A DNA stretch of 64,000 nucleotides from CAG-238 sp934277695 (lineage in GTDB: Bacteria; Bacillota; Clostridia; Peptostreptococcales; Anaerovoracaceae). How positions within the stretch are numbered: position 1 is the stretch's first letter; the number at the start of each line of letters is the position of its first letter. The stretch covers positions 248,001 through 312,000 of the forward strand of contig CAKQVG010000001.1 of the NCBI GenBank assembly GCA_934277695.1, given 5' to 3'. The notes under the pieces were generated by a model, which did no database searches, was not told the DNA's origin, and saw only the letters and a program-made list of their open reading frames with translations. Both the position numbers and the translations under genes were made by a program. Below are positions 17,726 through 25,252 of this stretch, in pieces.

Positions 17726-17812
17726 ATTAAATTCACCTCACATTTGCTATTTCACTATATGCACAAGGCCTGTTTTGTGCTATACTCGTGGAGGAATATG
17801 GAGGAAAAACAA

Positions 17813-19060
17813 ATGCAGACGATTCGATTATTTAAAGAAAATGTATATAAAAAGGAAGCCGAAGCAGTCATCACCTCTCTGGCTTCGCAAGATGAAAAGT
17901 ACGTCCTCACCTTGGATCAAACAATTTTCTTTCCGGAAGGCGGAGGGCAGACCTGTGATCTCGGAACCATAGCGGGCTTTGAAGTCTCCGATGTCTCCGA
18001 GCGCGACGGTAATATTTATCACACCGTCATCGTTCCCACGGGAAAAGAGGTGGAGGCCAAGGCAATGCTTTGCGAAGGCTCCTGCGTAAAACTTGAGCTT
18101 GACTGGGCAAGACGTTTTGACAACATGCAGCGTCACTGCGGCGAGCATATTCTCACCGGAATTTTTTTCCGGGAATGGGGCGGCATAAACCGCGGTTTTC
18201 ACATGGGTCAGGATTACATGACAATTGATATTTCACTTGAAGAAGGCACAAAGGCAGAAAGCATCACATGGGAAATGTGCCTCGAAGCTGAACGGCTTGC
18301 AAATGAAGTCGTCACGCAGGATATGCCAATCATCACCCGCCATTTTGATTCTTTCAAGGAGGCGGACAAACAGCCGATGCGAAAGAAGCTTACAATTAAG
18401 GAAGATATTACACTTGTCGGAATCGGCAGTCCGGATTACGACTGGGGCTGCGCAGCATGCTGCGGAACCCATCCTTCGTCAACCGCACAGGTCGGGCTTA
18501 TCAAAATTTTCAAACTCGAGAGCAACAAGGGAATGTACCGCATCTATTTTGAAGCGGGCAAACGTGCCTTTGATAAATACCAGCAGCAGTTTGAAATTCT
18601 GAACACACTCTGCAATTCCTTAAGCGCCGGCACGGATGATGTGCTCGAAAAGTTCCGTATAAGCCGCGAAAAGGACAAAGAAATGCGCAGCCAGCTTCAC
18701 TTCCTCAAAAAAGAGGTCATTGCCCGCGAGGCAGCATCCATCACTGCAGAAGTTGAGCAGCTTTCCTCGCCGCATCCGGTATGTGAGCGCAGATACTCCA
18801 TCCTTACGCTGGACGACCTTGTAGCCCTCAGCAGAGAAATCTCGCCGGCAATCAAAAAGATTTATTTCCTCGTTCACGAGCCAACGCATACGGTTCTTCT
18901 GGTGTCCGACGGCAACACGGACTGCGGCAGACTCGTCAAGGAAAATGCTTCGATTTACAACGGTAAAGGCGGCGGCAATAAGACCATGGCACGCGCCATT
19001 TTCACAAAAGAAGAATATGTAAACACCTTTATGGATTTAATCGAAAAGCACCTCAGGTAG
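17813..19060 (+). CDS. AlaX-type alanyl-tRNA editing protein with DHHA1 domain
   Basis: A 415-residue protein. The N-terminal half matches the AlaRS editing domain: HCGEHILTG supplies HxxxH, and CAACCGTHPSSTAQVG supplies the CxxxH zinc ligands. The C-terminal third resembles DHHA1 and ends in a glycine-rich GKGGGNKTMARA loop. Such proteins deacylate Ser-tRNA(Ala) or Gly-tRNA(Ala) to keep translation accurate. ATG codons at 17798 and 17813 both have GGAGG behind them; 17813 is preferred because the TATACT box at 17781 would put the transcript start only about 5 bases before the first. Confidence 0.88.
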   Translation: MQTIRLFKENVYKKEAEAVITSLASQDEKYVLTLDQTIFFPEGGGQTCDLGTIAGFEVSDVSERDGNIYHTVIVPTGKEVEAKAMLCEGSCVKLELDWARRFDNMQRHCGEHILTGIFFREWGGINRGFHMGQDYMTIDISLEEGTKAESITWEMCLEAERLANEVVTQDMPIITRHFDSFKEADKQPMRKKLTIKEDITLVGIGSPDYDWGCAACCGTHPSSTAQVGLIKIFKLESNKGMYRIYFEAGKRAFDKYQQQFEILNTLCNSLSAGTDDVLEKFRISREKDKEMRSQLHFLKKEVIAREAASITAEVEQLSSPHPVCERRYSILTLDDLVALSREISPAIKKIYFLVHEPTHTVLLVSDGNTDCGRLVKENASIYNGKGGGNKTMARAIFTKEEYVNTFMDLIEKHLR

Positions 19061-19070
19061 GTGCTTTTTG
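19044..19070 (+). terminator. Terminator of the AlaX gene
   Basis: AAAAGCACCT and AGGTGCTTTT form a perfect 10-bp stem with a 5-base loop, followed by U residues. The stop codon lies in the stem. Confidence 0.85.
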
Positions 19071-19143
19071 TTGCTTTTCCACTATTTGCATCCAGTTTTA
19101 GAAATTTTTTTGTTGTTTTATGAAATTTTCTGAAAATTTCCTA

Positions 19144-19172
19144 TTGACAAACGCAAATTTACGCGTTATGAT
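19144..19172 (+). promoter_or_regulatory. Promoter of the tyrosine-leader ABC operon
   Basis: TTGACA (19144-19149), 17 bp and TATGAT (19167-19172). Transcription should start near 19179. A small TGTTC-GAAA-GAACA hairpin sits at 19190-19203. Confidence 0.85.
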
Positions 19173-19231
19173 AACTACATCATTCAGATTGTTCGAAAGA
19201 ACACATTCAAAATCACTTAGGAGGAACCAAG

Positions 19232-19282
19232 ATGTTATTTAAGTTTTACGCTTACTATTATTACTTTAAAGACGACAATTGA
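19232..19282 (+). CDS. Tyrosine-rich leader peptide
   Basis: A perfect AGGAGG precedes ATG 19232, and the 16-residue product is MLFKFYAYYYYFKDDN. Five of sixteen residues are Tyr, four of them consecutive (residues 8-11), and three are Phe. This is the composition of leader peptides used in ribosome-mediated attenuation, and an intrinsic terminator follows at 19319-19371. The ABC operon downstream is therefore probably induced when charged tRNA-Tyr is scarce. The interpretation is inferred from sequence only. Confidence 0.8.
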   Translation: MLFKFYAYYYYFKDDN

Positions 19283-19318
19283 ATATATGGCAAGAGACTT
19301 ATGAATACATTTTTTAGG

Positions 19319-19371
19319 TCCGCTTGTGGTTTGACCTTTTCAGTAAGGCCGACCGACTAAGGGGATTTTTT
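19319..19371 (+). terminator. Attenuator terminator after the leader peptide
   Basis: A long imperfect stem: TCCGCTT (19319-19325) pairs with AAGGGGA (19359-19365) with one mismatch, and the inner GGTTTG-CCTT pairs with AAGG-CGACC. Six T residues follow. Bases GCAAG-GAC at 19290-19298 can pair with GTC-CTTGT of the left arm, giving a candidate antiterminator. The start of the leader peptide gene can pair with GACTTATGAATACAT at 19296-19310, the expected competing structure. Confidence 0.7.
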
Positions 19372-19417
19372 ATTTGCAGACAACATCTAAGATTACAAAT
19401 TTACGGAGGAAAACAAA

Positions 19418-20446
19418 ATGAACACAAACAAGACAATGACCACCAAAGCAAAAAAATGCATCGCAATGCTTCTTTGCATCGTGCTCGTGCTTTGCCTCGC
19501 ATCCTGCGGCTCAGACAACGGCACAAACTCAGATAGTGAAAACTTAAAAATCGGCATTCTTAAATTCGGTGAATTCACCGCTTTGACAAACGCAACGCAG
19601 GGCTTTATCGACGGACTTGCAGAAGCCGGATATGTTGACGGCGAAAACATTACAATCCATGAACTTTCCGCAGCAGCGGAAACCGGTAACTGTCCATCGA
19701 TCGCAGATACCCTGATTAATGAAAATTCAGATCTGATTCTTGCAGTTGCAACACCTTCCGCTTCTGCAGTAAAAGAAAAGACCTCGACCATTCCGGTTCT
19801 TTTCACCGCGGTTACAGATCCTGCCGCTTCGGGACTTGTTGCTTCCAACGAAGCACCCGGCGCAAACCTCACAGGAACATCGGATATGAATCCGGTATCC
19901 CAGCAGATTGCTCTCGGCAAGCAGCTCATTCCGGATGCAAAGACAGTTGCAATCATGTACTGCTCCAGCGAATCGAACTCCAAAGTTCAGGCTGACCTCG
20001 CAGCGGCAGCAATCAAAGAACAGGGCATGAAATCCGTAGTAAAGACAATTTCGGCGATTGACGAGGCAAAATCCGCAATCGAGTCTCTCAAGGGAAAAGT
20101 TGATTTTATCTACATCCCTACCGATAATACTTTGGCAGACGGCATGACAAGTGTATCCATGGCAGCAAACGAATGCGGCCTTCCTACAATCGTCGGCGAA
20201 TCCGGCATGGTTGGAAACGGTGCACTTGCAACCTTCGGAATCAATTACTACGAGCTCGGCAAATCAACCGCAGCCATGGCAGTAAAAATCCTCAAAGGCG
20301 AGGCTGAACCGAAAGACATGCCTGTCGAATACCAGACAGACGAAAATGTTCTTGAAATCGCAGTTAATACAGAAACCGCAGATAAATTAGGAATCACAAT
20401 TCCGGACGATGTTTTAAGCAATGCAACCCTTCTTCCGGAAAAATAA
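19418..20446 (+). CDS. ABC transporter substrate-binding lipoprotein (TrpX-like family)
   Basis: A 342-residue lipoprotein with lipobox LCLASCG (Cys near residue 29), so it is anchored to the outer face of the membrane. The fold is the ABC_sub_bind family: ILKFGEFTALTNATQGFIDGL, then NSDLILAVATPSASAVKE and PVLFTAVTDPAASGLV. Members near trpX-type operons bind aromatic amino acids. The tyrosine-rich leader upstream suggests tyrosine (or phenylalanine) as the ligand here. The ATG follows CGGAGG. First gene of a three-gene operon. Confidence 0.88.
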   Translation: MNTNKTMTTKAKKCIAMLLCIVLVLCLASCGSDNGTNSDSENLKIGILKFGEFTALTNATQGFIDGLAEAGYVDGENITIHELSAAAETGNCPSIADTLINENSDLILAVATPSASAVKEKTSTIPVLFTAVTDPAASGLVASNEAPGANLTGTSDMNPVSQQIALGKQLIPDAKTVAIMYCSSESNSKVQADLAAAAIKEQGMKSVVKTISAIDEAKSAIESLKGKVDFIYIPTDNTLADGMTSVSMAANECGLPTIVGESGMVGNGALATFGINYYELGKSTAAMAVKILKGEAEPKDMPVEYQTDENVLEIAVNTETADKLGITIPDDVLSNATLLPEK

Positions 20447-20458
20447 GAGGTTAGTAAA

Positions 20459-21391
20459 ATGATATCAACAGCAACTATTTTAAGCGGAATTTCCCAAGGA
20501 CTTCTTTGGGCAATCCTGACACTCGGAGTATACCTTACATTCAGAATACTTGACATCGCAGATTTGACCGTAGAGGGAACTTTCCCTCTCGGTGCTGCGG
20601 TCACAGTCGTTCTCATAAATTCGGGAATGAGCCCCGGTCTTGCGGTTCTTTGTGCAATTCTCGCCGGAGCCCTTGCGGGGTTTGTAACCGGAGTGCTTCA
20701 CACGGTATTCAAGATTCCCGCGATTCTGTCCGGAATTTTGACCATGATTGCACTTTACTCGGTTAACATTCGAATTATGAGCGACAAAGCCACCGTTGCG
20801 CTTGAGCAGCCTTCCGTTAAGACATGGCTTACTTCCGTGCTCCCGGAAAACACCTCAAGCAGCACAGTTTCCATCGTTTTGGGCTGCAGCGTATGCCTTG
20901 TCATCGTAGCCGTTCTGTACTATTTCTTCGGTACTGAAATCGGATGTGCAGTCCGTGCAACCGGAAGCAACCAGAACATGGCGCGTTCCCTAGGTGTCAA
21001 GACGGATCGCATCATAACCCTTGGGCTTATGATTTCAAACGGTCTTGTTGCCCTCTCCGGCAGCCTCATCGCACAGCTTGACTATGGCTCGGCTTTGGTA
21101 ACCATGGGACAGGGCACTATCGTAATCGGCCTCGCATCCGTAATCATCGGCGAAGTCATATTCATCCGAAAAGACATGAATTTTGCGCTCAAGCTTCTTG
21201 CGGTAATCGCAGGTGCCGTTATCTACAGAACGGTTATCGCGTGCGCACTTACATTCAGCTTCCTCAAGGCGACGGACTTAAAGATCATCACGGCTGTCGT
21301 GGTTGCATTTGCTTTGGCACTTCCTGTTTTACAGCAAAAATCCGCCGAAGCAAAACTCCGCAGGAAAAACAGGAGGTACGAAAATGCTTAA
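20459..21391 (+). CDS. ABC transporter permease (BPD_transp_2 family)
   Basis: A 310-residue integral membrane protein with about eight hydrophobic segments. It has the branched-chain-amino-acid-type permease fold: TLGVYLTFRILDIADLTVEGTF at the start and RATGSNQNMARSLGV in the cytoplasmic coupling loop near 175. It starts 12 bp after the binding protein and overlaps the ATPase start by 8 bp, so the three subunits are made together. It forms the channel of the putative aromatic amino acid importer. Confidence 0.88.
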   Translation: MISTATILSGISQGLLWAILTLGVYLTFRILDIADLTVEGTFPLGAAVTVVLINSGMSPGLAVLCAILAGALAGFVTGVLHTVFKIPAILSGILTMIALYSVNIRIMSDKATVALEQPSVKTWLTSVLPENTSSSTVSIVLGCSVCLVIVAVLYYFFGTEIGCAVRATGSNQNMARSLGVKTDRIITLGLMISNGLVALSGSLIAQLDYGSALVTMGQGTIVIGLASVIIGEVIFIRKDMNFALKLLAVIAGAVIYRTVIACALTFSFLKATDLKIITAVVVAFALALPVLQQKSAEAKLRRKNRRYENA

Positions 21392-22178
21392 AATGGTAGG
21401 AATTGATAAATCATTCAATATAGGAACCATCAACGAAAAACAAATTTTCAAAGGTTTAAACCTCACAATCAATGACGGAGATTTCATCACGGTAATCGGA
21501 GGTAACGGTGCCGGAAAATCAACCATGCTCAATCTGATTGCCGGTGTCCACAAAGCCGACGGCGGCCGCATTTTTCTCGACAATGAGGATTTAACCTACA
21601 AAAACGAAACACAGAGAGCTAAATACATCGGCAGAGTTTTCCAGGATCCCATGATGGGAACAGCTCCCTCAATGATGATTGAAGAAAACCTCGCAATGGC
21701 ATACAGAAGAACCAAACGCAGAACCCTCGCTTGGGGAATCTCCCAAAAGGAACGCGAAATGTACAGGAAATCCCTGGCTCAGCTCGGCTTGGGCCTCGAA
21801 GACAGAATGAAAACGAAAGTCGGACTTCTCTCCGGCGGACAGCGTCAAGCCGTAACGCTTCTTATGGCGACGCTCCAGAAGCCGCGCCTTCTGCTCCTCG
21901 ACGAGCATACCGCGGCGCTTGACCCTGCAACCTCTGCAAAGGTTCTGACGCTCAGCGATCAAATCATACACGATAACGCCCTCACCGCACTTATGGTAAC
22001 TCACAATATGCAGGATGCCATAACCTACGGAAACCGCCTTATCATGATGGATAAAGGCCGCGTCATCCTCGACATTTCAGGCGAAGAAAAGAAGCACCTG
22101 ACAATTGAAGATCTTCTCCATAAATTTGAAGAAGTCAGCGGCTCCAAATTCGCGAGCGACAGTGTAATCCTTGGATAA
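21384..22178 (+). CDS. ABC transporter ATP-binding protein
   Basis: A 264-residue ATPase with Walker A GGNGAGKST near 43, signature LSGGQRQAV near 148, Walker B LLLLDEHTAALD near 170 and the switch His in MVTHNMQDA near 206. It powers the permease at 20459. The ATG at 21384 (MLKMVGIDKSFN) follows AGGAGG; an upstream in-frame start would lie in the permease gene. A terminator closes the operon at 22201. Confidence 0.93.
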   Translation: MLKMVGIDKSFNIGTINEKQIFKGLNLTINDGDFITVIGGNGAGKSTMLNLIAGVHKADGGRIFLDNEDLTYKNETQRAKYIGRVFQDPMMGTAPSMMIEENLAMAYRRTKRRTLAWGISQKEREMYRKSLAQLGLGLEDRMKTKVGLLSGGQRQAVTLLMATLQKPRLLLLDEHTAALDPATSAKVLTLSDQIIHDNALTALMVTHNMQDAITYGNRLIMMDKGRVILDISGEEKKHLTIEDLLHKFEEVSGSKFASDSVILG

Positions 22179-22200
22179 GTCCTAATATACAATAAATAAC

Positions 22201-22248
22201 AAAATGCAGGTCGTAAGCTCGTAAGAGCCATGCGGCCTGCATTTTTCT
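22201..22248. terminator. Bidirectional terminator between ABC operon and M18 peptidase
   Basis: AAAATGCAGG and CCTGCATTTT form a 10-bp outer stem around a smaller CTC/GAG stem, with U-rich tails on both strands. It serves the converging operon and peptidase gene. Confidence 0.8.
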
Positions 22249-22280
22249 TTCTCTGTTTTCTGTCTTTTCGTATCTCGCGT

Positions 22281-23690
22281 TTACTTCATGTTTCTAAGGA
22301 AAACCTCGTATCCGCGTTTTGTCTCATATACATCGGCTTTGCTGGTAATCTCCCAAGGCGCATGCATATTGAGTACCGCAACCCCGCAGTCGATAACATC
22401 CATTCCGTACAGGGCGAGTATATATGCGATGGTGCCGCCTCCGCCGACATCGACTTTGCCGAGTTCGGCAAGCTGGAATTTCACACCTGCCTCGTCCATG
22501 ATGCGGCGAATCTTCGCGATGTATTCCGCATTTGCGTCATTGGAGCCGGACTTTCCTCTTGCACCCGTGAACTTGTTGAAAACCATTCCGCATCCTGCCA
22601 TTGATGAGTTTCTCTTTTCGTAAGCCTCCGCATACAGCGGGTCATATGCTGCGTTTACATCCGAAGAAAGCATCTTCGAGTTTGCAAGCGTTCTTCTGAG
22701 CGCAAGGCCGCTGTAAGCTCCCAAGCGGTCCAAAAGCTCGGCAACCGTATTTTCGAAGAATTTCGATTCCATGCCGGTTGCCCCCACACTGCCGATTTCC
22801 TCTTTGTCAACCAGAATACAGCAAGCGGTTCTCTCAACATTCTCAACATCCAGGATCGCTTTAAGCGAAGTAAACGCACACACTCTGTCGTCCTGGCCGT
22901 AAGACATAATCATGCTGCGGTCAAGACCCGTTTCCCTAGCTTTGCCCGCAGGAACGATTTCCAGTTCCGCAGAAAGAAAATCTTCCTCATCCATGTCGTA
23001 TTTTTCCTTGAGCAGTTTCAGGATGCCCGCTTTAACGGCTTCTTTTTCTTTCTTGCCCTTTTCTCCTTCTGTCTTGCTTTCTGCAAGCGGTCTTGAACCG
23101 ATCAGAACATCGAGTTTTTCTCCTTCAATCACCGTAGATGCCTGTTTTTTCATCTGGTCTGCCGCAAGATGCGGAAGAAGGTCGGTAACGCTTACCACCG
23201 GATCGTTCTCATCCTCACCGATTACCACATCGATAACCTCGCCGTTCTTTTTTGCAACAACGCCGTGGATTGCAAGCGGGAGTGCAACCCACTGGTATTT
23301 CTTAACCCCGCCGTAATAGTGCGTGTCAAGGTACGCAAATCCCGATTCTTCGTACAGCGGATTCTGTTTCGCATCAAGTCTCGGGGAATCGATATGCGCT
23401 CCGAGTATGTTCATTCCTTCTTCGATCGGCTTTGTACCCACGATAAAAAGAATGACAGCCTTTGCCATGTTCACGGCATACACTTTGTCTCCGGCCTTCA
23501 GGCTTTCTCCCTTCGCAATGACATCGTCAAGATTTCTGTATCCCGCGGCTTCCGCCATCTTAACCGCGATTTTCGCACATTCCCTTTCGGTTTTGCCGCG
23601 GCTCAAAAAATCCATATACTCCGCATTCAATTTCTCAAGTTCCGCAAGCTGACTGTCATCATAGACAGTCCATGCATTGATTTTCTCCAT
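22281..23690 (-). CDS. M18-family aminopeptidase
   Basis: A 469-residue cytoplasmic dinuclear zinc aminopeptidase. Motifs: GAHIDSPRLDAKQNP near 97 (His and Asp ligands), THYYGGVKKYQW near 130, VDKEEIGSVGATG near 292 (general base Glu and ligand) and IAYILALYG near the C terminus. Members release N-terminal residues from peptides in amino-acid fermenters. The ATG at 23690 follows AGGAGG. It is monocistronic, with its own promoter. Confidence 0.93.
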   Translation of the reverse strand: MEKINAWTVYDDSQLAELEKLNAEYMDFLSRGKTERECAKIAVKMAEAAGYRNLDDVIAKGESLKAGDKVYAVNMAKAVILFIVGTKPIEEGMNILGAHIDSPRLDAKQNPLYEESGFAYLDTHYYGGVKKYQWVALPLAIHGVVAKKNGEVIDVVIGEDENDPVVSVTDLLPHLAADQMKKQASTVIEGEKLDVLIGSRPLAESKTEGEKGKKEKEAVKAGILKLLKEKYDMDEEDFLSAELEIVPAGKARETGLDRSMIMSYGQDDRVCAFTSLKAILDVENVERTACCILVDKEEIGSVGATGMESKFFENTVAELLDRLGAYSGLALRRTLANSKMLSSDVNAAYDPLYAEAYEKRNSSMAGCGMVFNKFTGARGKSGSNDANAEYIAKIRRIMDEAGVKFQLAELGKVDVGGGGTIAYILALYGMDVIDCGVAVLNMHAPWEITSKADVYETKRGYEVFLRNMK

Positions 23691-23754
23691 ATCTATTCCT
23701 CCTTTAAGCGCGTGCAGCCTTGCACTGCTTCAGCGCTGTTTTTACTTTTTGTAT

Positions 23755-23783
23755 ATTTTAGCACAATTAATCCGCTCCCGCAA
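23755..23783 (-). promoter_or_regulatory. Promoter of the M18 aminopeptidase
   Basis: TTGCGG (23778-23783), 17 bp and TAAAAT (23755-23760). Confidence 0.6.
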
Positions 23784-24091
23784 CCAAACACAAAAGGCAG
23801 CCTTACAGCCGCCTCTTTCCTTGTTTTAATCAAATTGGAATTTTCTGGGTTCGTGCAGTTTTTACATTTTTTTGCCCTTTTTGACCCATTTAATATAACA
23901 AATCCGCCTTCTGAGGCGGTTTTACCGCTCATTTCACCCATAATCCTCATGTTTCGGCTCTTTGGGGTGGGCTGGGCGAAGAACCCGAATACAATATGTA
24001 GTGTCCATCTTCGCTTGTATACTATATGTCGGAAGTCTCCAAAGAGCGTCTTACATTTTTACCTTCAAAACGGCATTTTAATGTAATTTGG
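23784..24091. other. Non-coding stretch with nested inverted repeats
   Basis: No gene was found. GCTCTTTGG (23957-23965) pairs with CCAAAGAGC (24039-24047). Inside, GCGAAGA (23976-23982) pairs with TCTTCGC (24008-24014), and ATACAA (23989-23994) could instead pair with TTGTAT (24015-24020). A short CCGCC/GGCGG stem sits at 23904-23919. The region may encode a structured RNA or be a decayed small mobile element; nothing known was recognised. Confidence 0.35.
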
Positions 24092-24092
24092 G

Positions 24093-24115
24093 GCTGCACA
24101 GGCAGTCCGTGCAGC
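24093..24115 (-). terminator. Hairpin after the Rpn-family gene
   Basis: GCTGCAC and GTGCAGC form a 7-bp stem 10 bp past the stop at 24126. The tail is A/T rich without a clear U run. Confidence 0.4.
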
Positions 24116-24125
24116 TTGATTTCTG

Positions 24126-25061
24126 CTAAAGTTCCGCGATTTCCTCTAATGTCAGCCCTGTTGATTCGGAAATTGTGTCCATGCCTAGCCCGAGCTCCTT
24201 GAGTTTCTTGGCAATTCCAATTTTTTCTTGCTTCGCACCACGTTCAGCACCGGCACGCTCGCCCTTGGTGAATCCGGCACGTTCGCCTTCCTCGTAGCCG
24301 TCCAGTCTCGATATTTCAAGATCTTCTTCTCTTGTCAGTTCTTTGAATAACATCTCTACAATCTCCGTTCCGTACTTATCCAGGAATTCCGTGAGAATGC
24401 CTTCCTTCTTGCATTTGTCAAGGACTTCGACAATCACATCGTTTGTCAGTTCGCTGTCCTCTTTGTAGCTTCGCATGATTTCCACGAAGCGGCTGTACTG
24501 CCTAAGCGTCTCACATCTTCCAAGGATTTCTGAGTTTTTCTCTGTATTGATATTATACACCTTAACGATGAGTTGTAAAGCATCTTCTTCGTCTTTTTGC
24601 TTCTCCCCGAGAAAGGAATCCGAAAGGCGGAGTTCCTGATAGGCGGGGAAATCTTTCGTGCCGTTATAGAAAAGAATGAATTCGGGACGTGGGATCATCA
24701 GGCGTTTCTCGCGGTAAAGGCGGGTTGTATCAATCATGCGTTTCAGGACGGTGGAGATGTACATGAGGTCACGAAGCGGCATGTTTTCGTTGATGCTTGA
24801 CTGGTGTTCGACGAGCACCACAAACCGGCCGCCCAGAACAAAGGCGACATCATTCTTTAGCGTGCGGAAGAGGACATCTTTGATTGTGACGATGTCAATC
24901 GGCGTGTTTTCGTCATAATCCGTATCAAAGAGTGCGTTGTAGAGTTCTATGAGTTTTGCTTTGTCATGAAAAATCGTGACGAAGACGGAATCCTTGTAGG
25001 TTCGTTTTACTTCCTGCTCTTGCGTTTGCACTTGTGGCTGTGCCTGTATATTCCTATTCAT
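24126..25061 (-). CDS. Rpn/PD-(D/E)XK-family nuclease, putative transposase-like
   Basis: A 311-residue protein. The N-terminal half has the PD-(D/E)XK arrangement: NDVAF with Asp near 71 and VLVEHQSS with Glu 85 and Gln 87. Relatives (Rpn, Transposase_31) are DNA endonucleases linked to recombination. The C-terminal part has a charged repeat, EEGERAGFTKGERAGAERGA, then a helix IAKKLKELGL and DTISESTGLTLEEIAEL, typical of clostridial members. It may be selfish or act in horizontal gene uptake. The ATG follows GAGGAG. The 5' leader has a perfect 14-bp palindrome. Confidence 0.82.
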   Translation of the reverse strand: MNRNIQAQPQVQTQEQEVKRTYKDSVFVTIFHDKAKLIELYNALFDTDYDENTPIDIVTIKDVLFRTLKNDVAFVLGGRFVVLVEHQSSINENMPLRDLMYISTVLKRMIDTTRLYREKRLMIPRPEFILFYNGTKDFPAYQELRLSDSFLGEKQKDEEDALQLIVKVYNINTEKNSEILGRCETLRQYSRFVEIMRSYKEDSELTNDVIVEVLDKCKKEGILTEFLDKYGTEIVEMLFKELTREEDLEISRLDGYEEGERAGFTKGERAGAERGAKQEKIGIAKKLKELGLGMDTISESTGLTLEEIAEL

Positions 25062-25089
25062 TTTAGCTTCTCCTCGTATAAGTATAGGA

Positions 25090-25103
25090 GAATGACGTCA
25101 TTC
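25090..25103. promoter_or_regulatory. 14-bp perfect palindrome in the Rpn-gene leader
   Basis: GAATGACGTCATTC lies just downstream of the likely transcript start (about 25107). It is placed as an operator or as an RNA hairpin would be. No regulator is known. Confidence 0.4.
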
Positions 25104-25112
25104 TTTGTAAGT

Positions 25113-25141
25113 ATTTTACATCATATGGTAGATATTGTCAA
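25113..25141 (-). promoter_or_regulatory. Promoter of the Rpn-family gene
   Basis: TTGACA (25136-25141), 17 bp and TAAAAT (25113-25118). Confidence 0.8.
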
Positions 25142-25183
25142 TACATATTTTTACATTTTGATCGGTCATTTCGAAATTCCGTA

Positions 25184-25228
25184 GCAAAAAACAAGGATAA
25201 TCCGCTAGGCAGAGCCCCGCGGATTATC
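25184..25228 (-). terminator. Terminator of the large surface-protein gene at 25253
   Basis: GATAATCCGC and GCGGATTATC form a perfect 10-bp stem (25196-25228), followed by CTTGTTTTTTGC on the minus strand. Confidence 0.85.
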
Positions 25229-25252
25229 GTTGTTACATATTCATAAGATTTA

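Noticed and set aside
19179..19417. T-box leader for the ABC operon
   Set aside because: No T-box core (AGGGTGGNACCGCG) and no specifier-loop layout were found; the Tyr-rich peptide explains the terminator better.
23693..23950. 85-codon minus-strand frame upstream of the M18 peptidase
   Set aside because: It overlaps the peptidase promoter and ribosome site, has no start signal, and no recognisable features.
23976..24020. H-type pseudoknot from GCGAAGA/TCTTCGC and ATACAA/TTGTAT
   Set aside because: The two 3' strands are directly adjacent with no loop to cross the 7-bp stem, so both helices cannot form together; they are alternatives.
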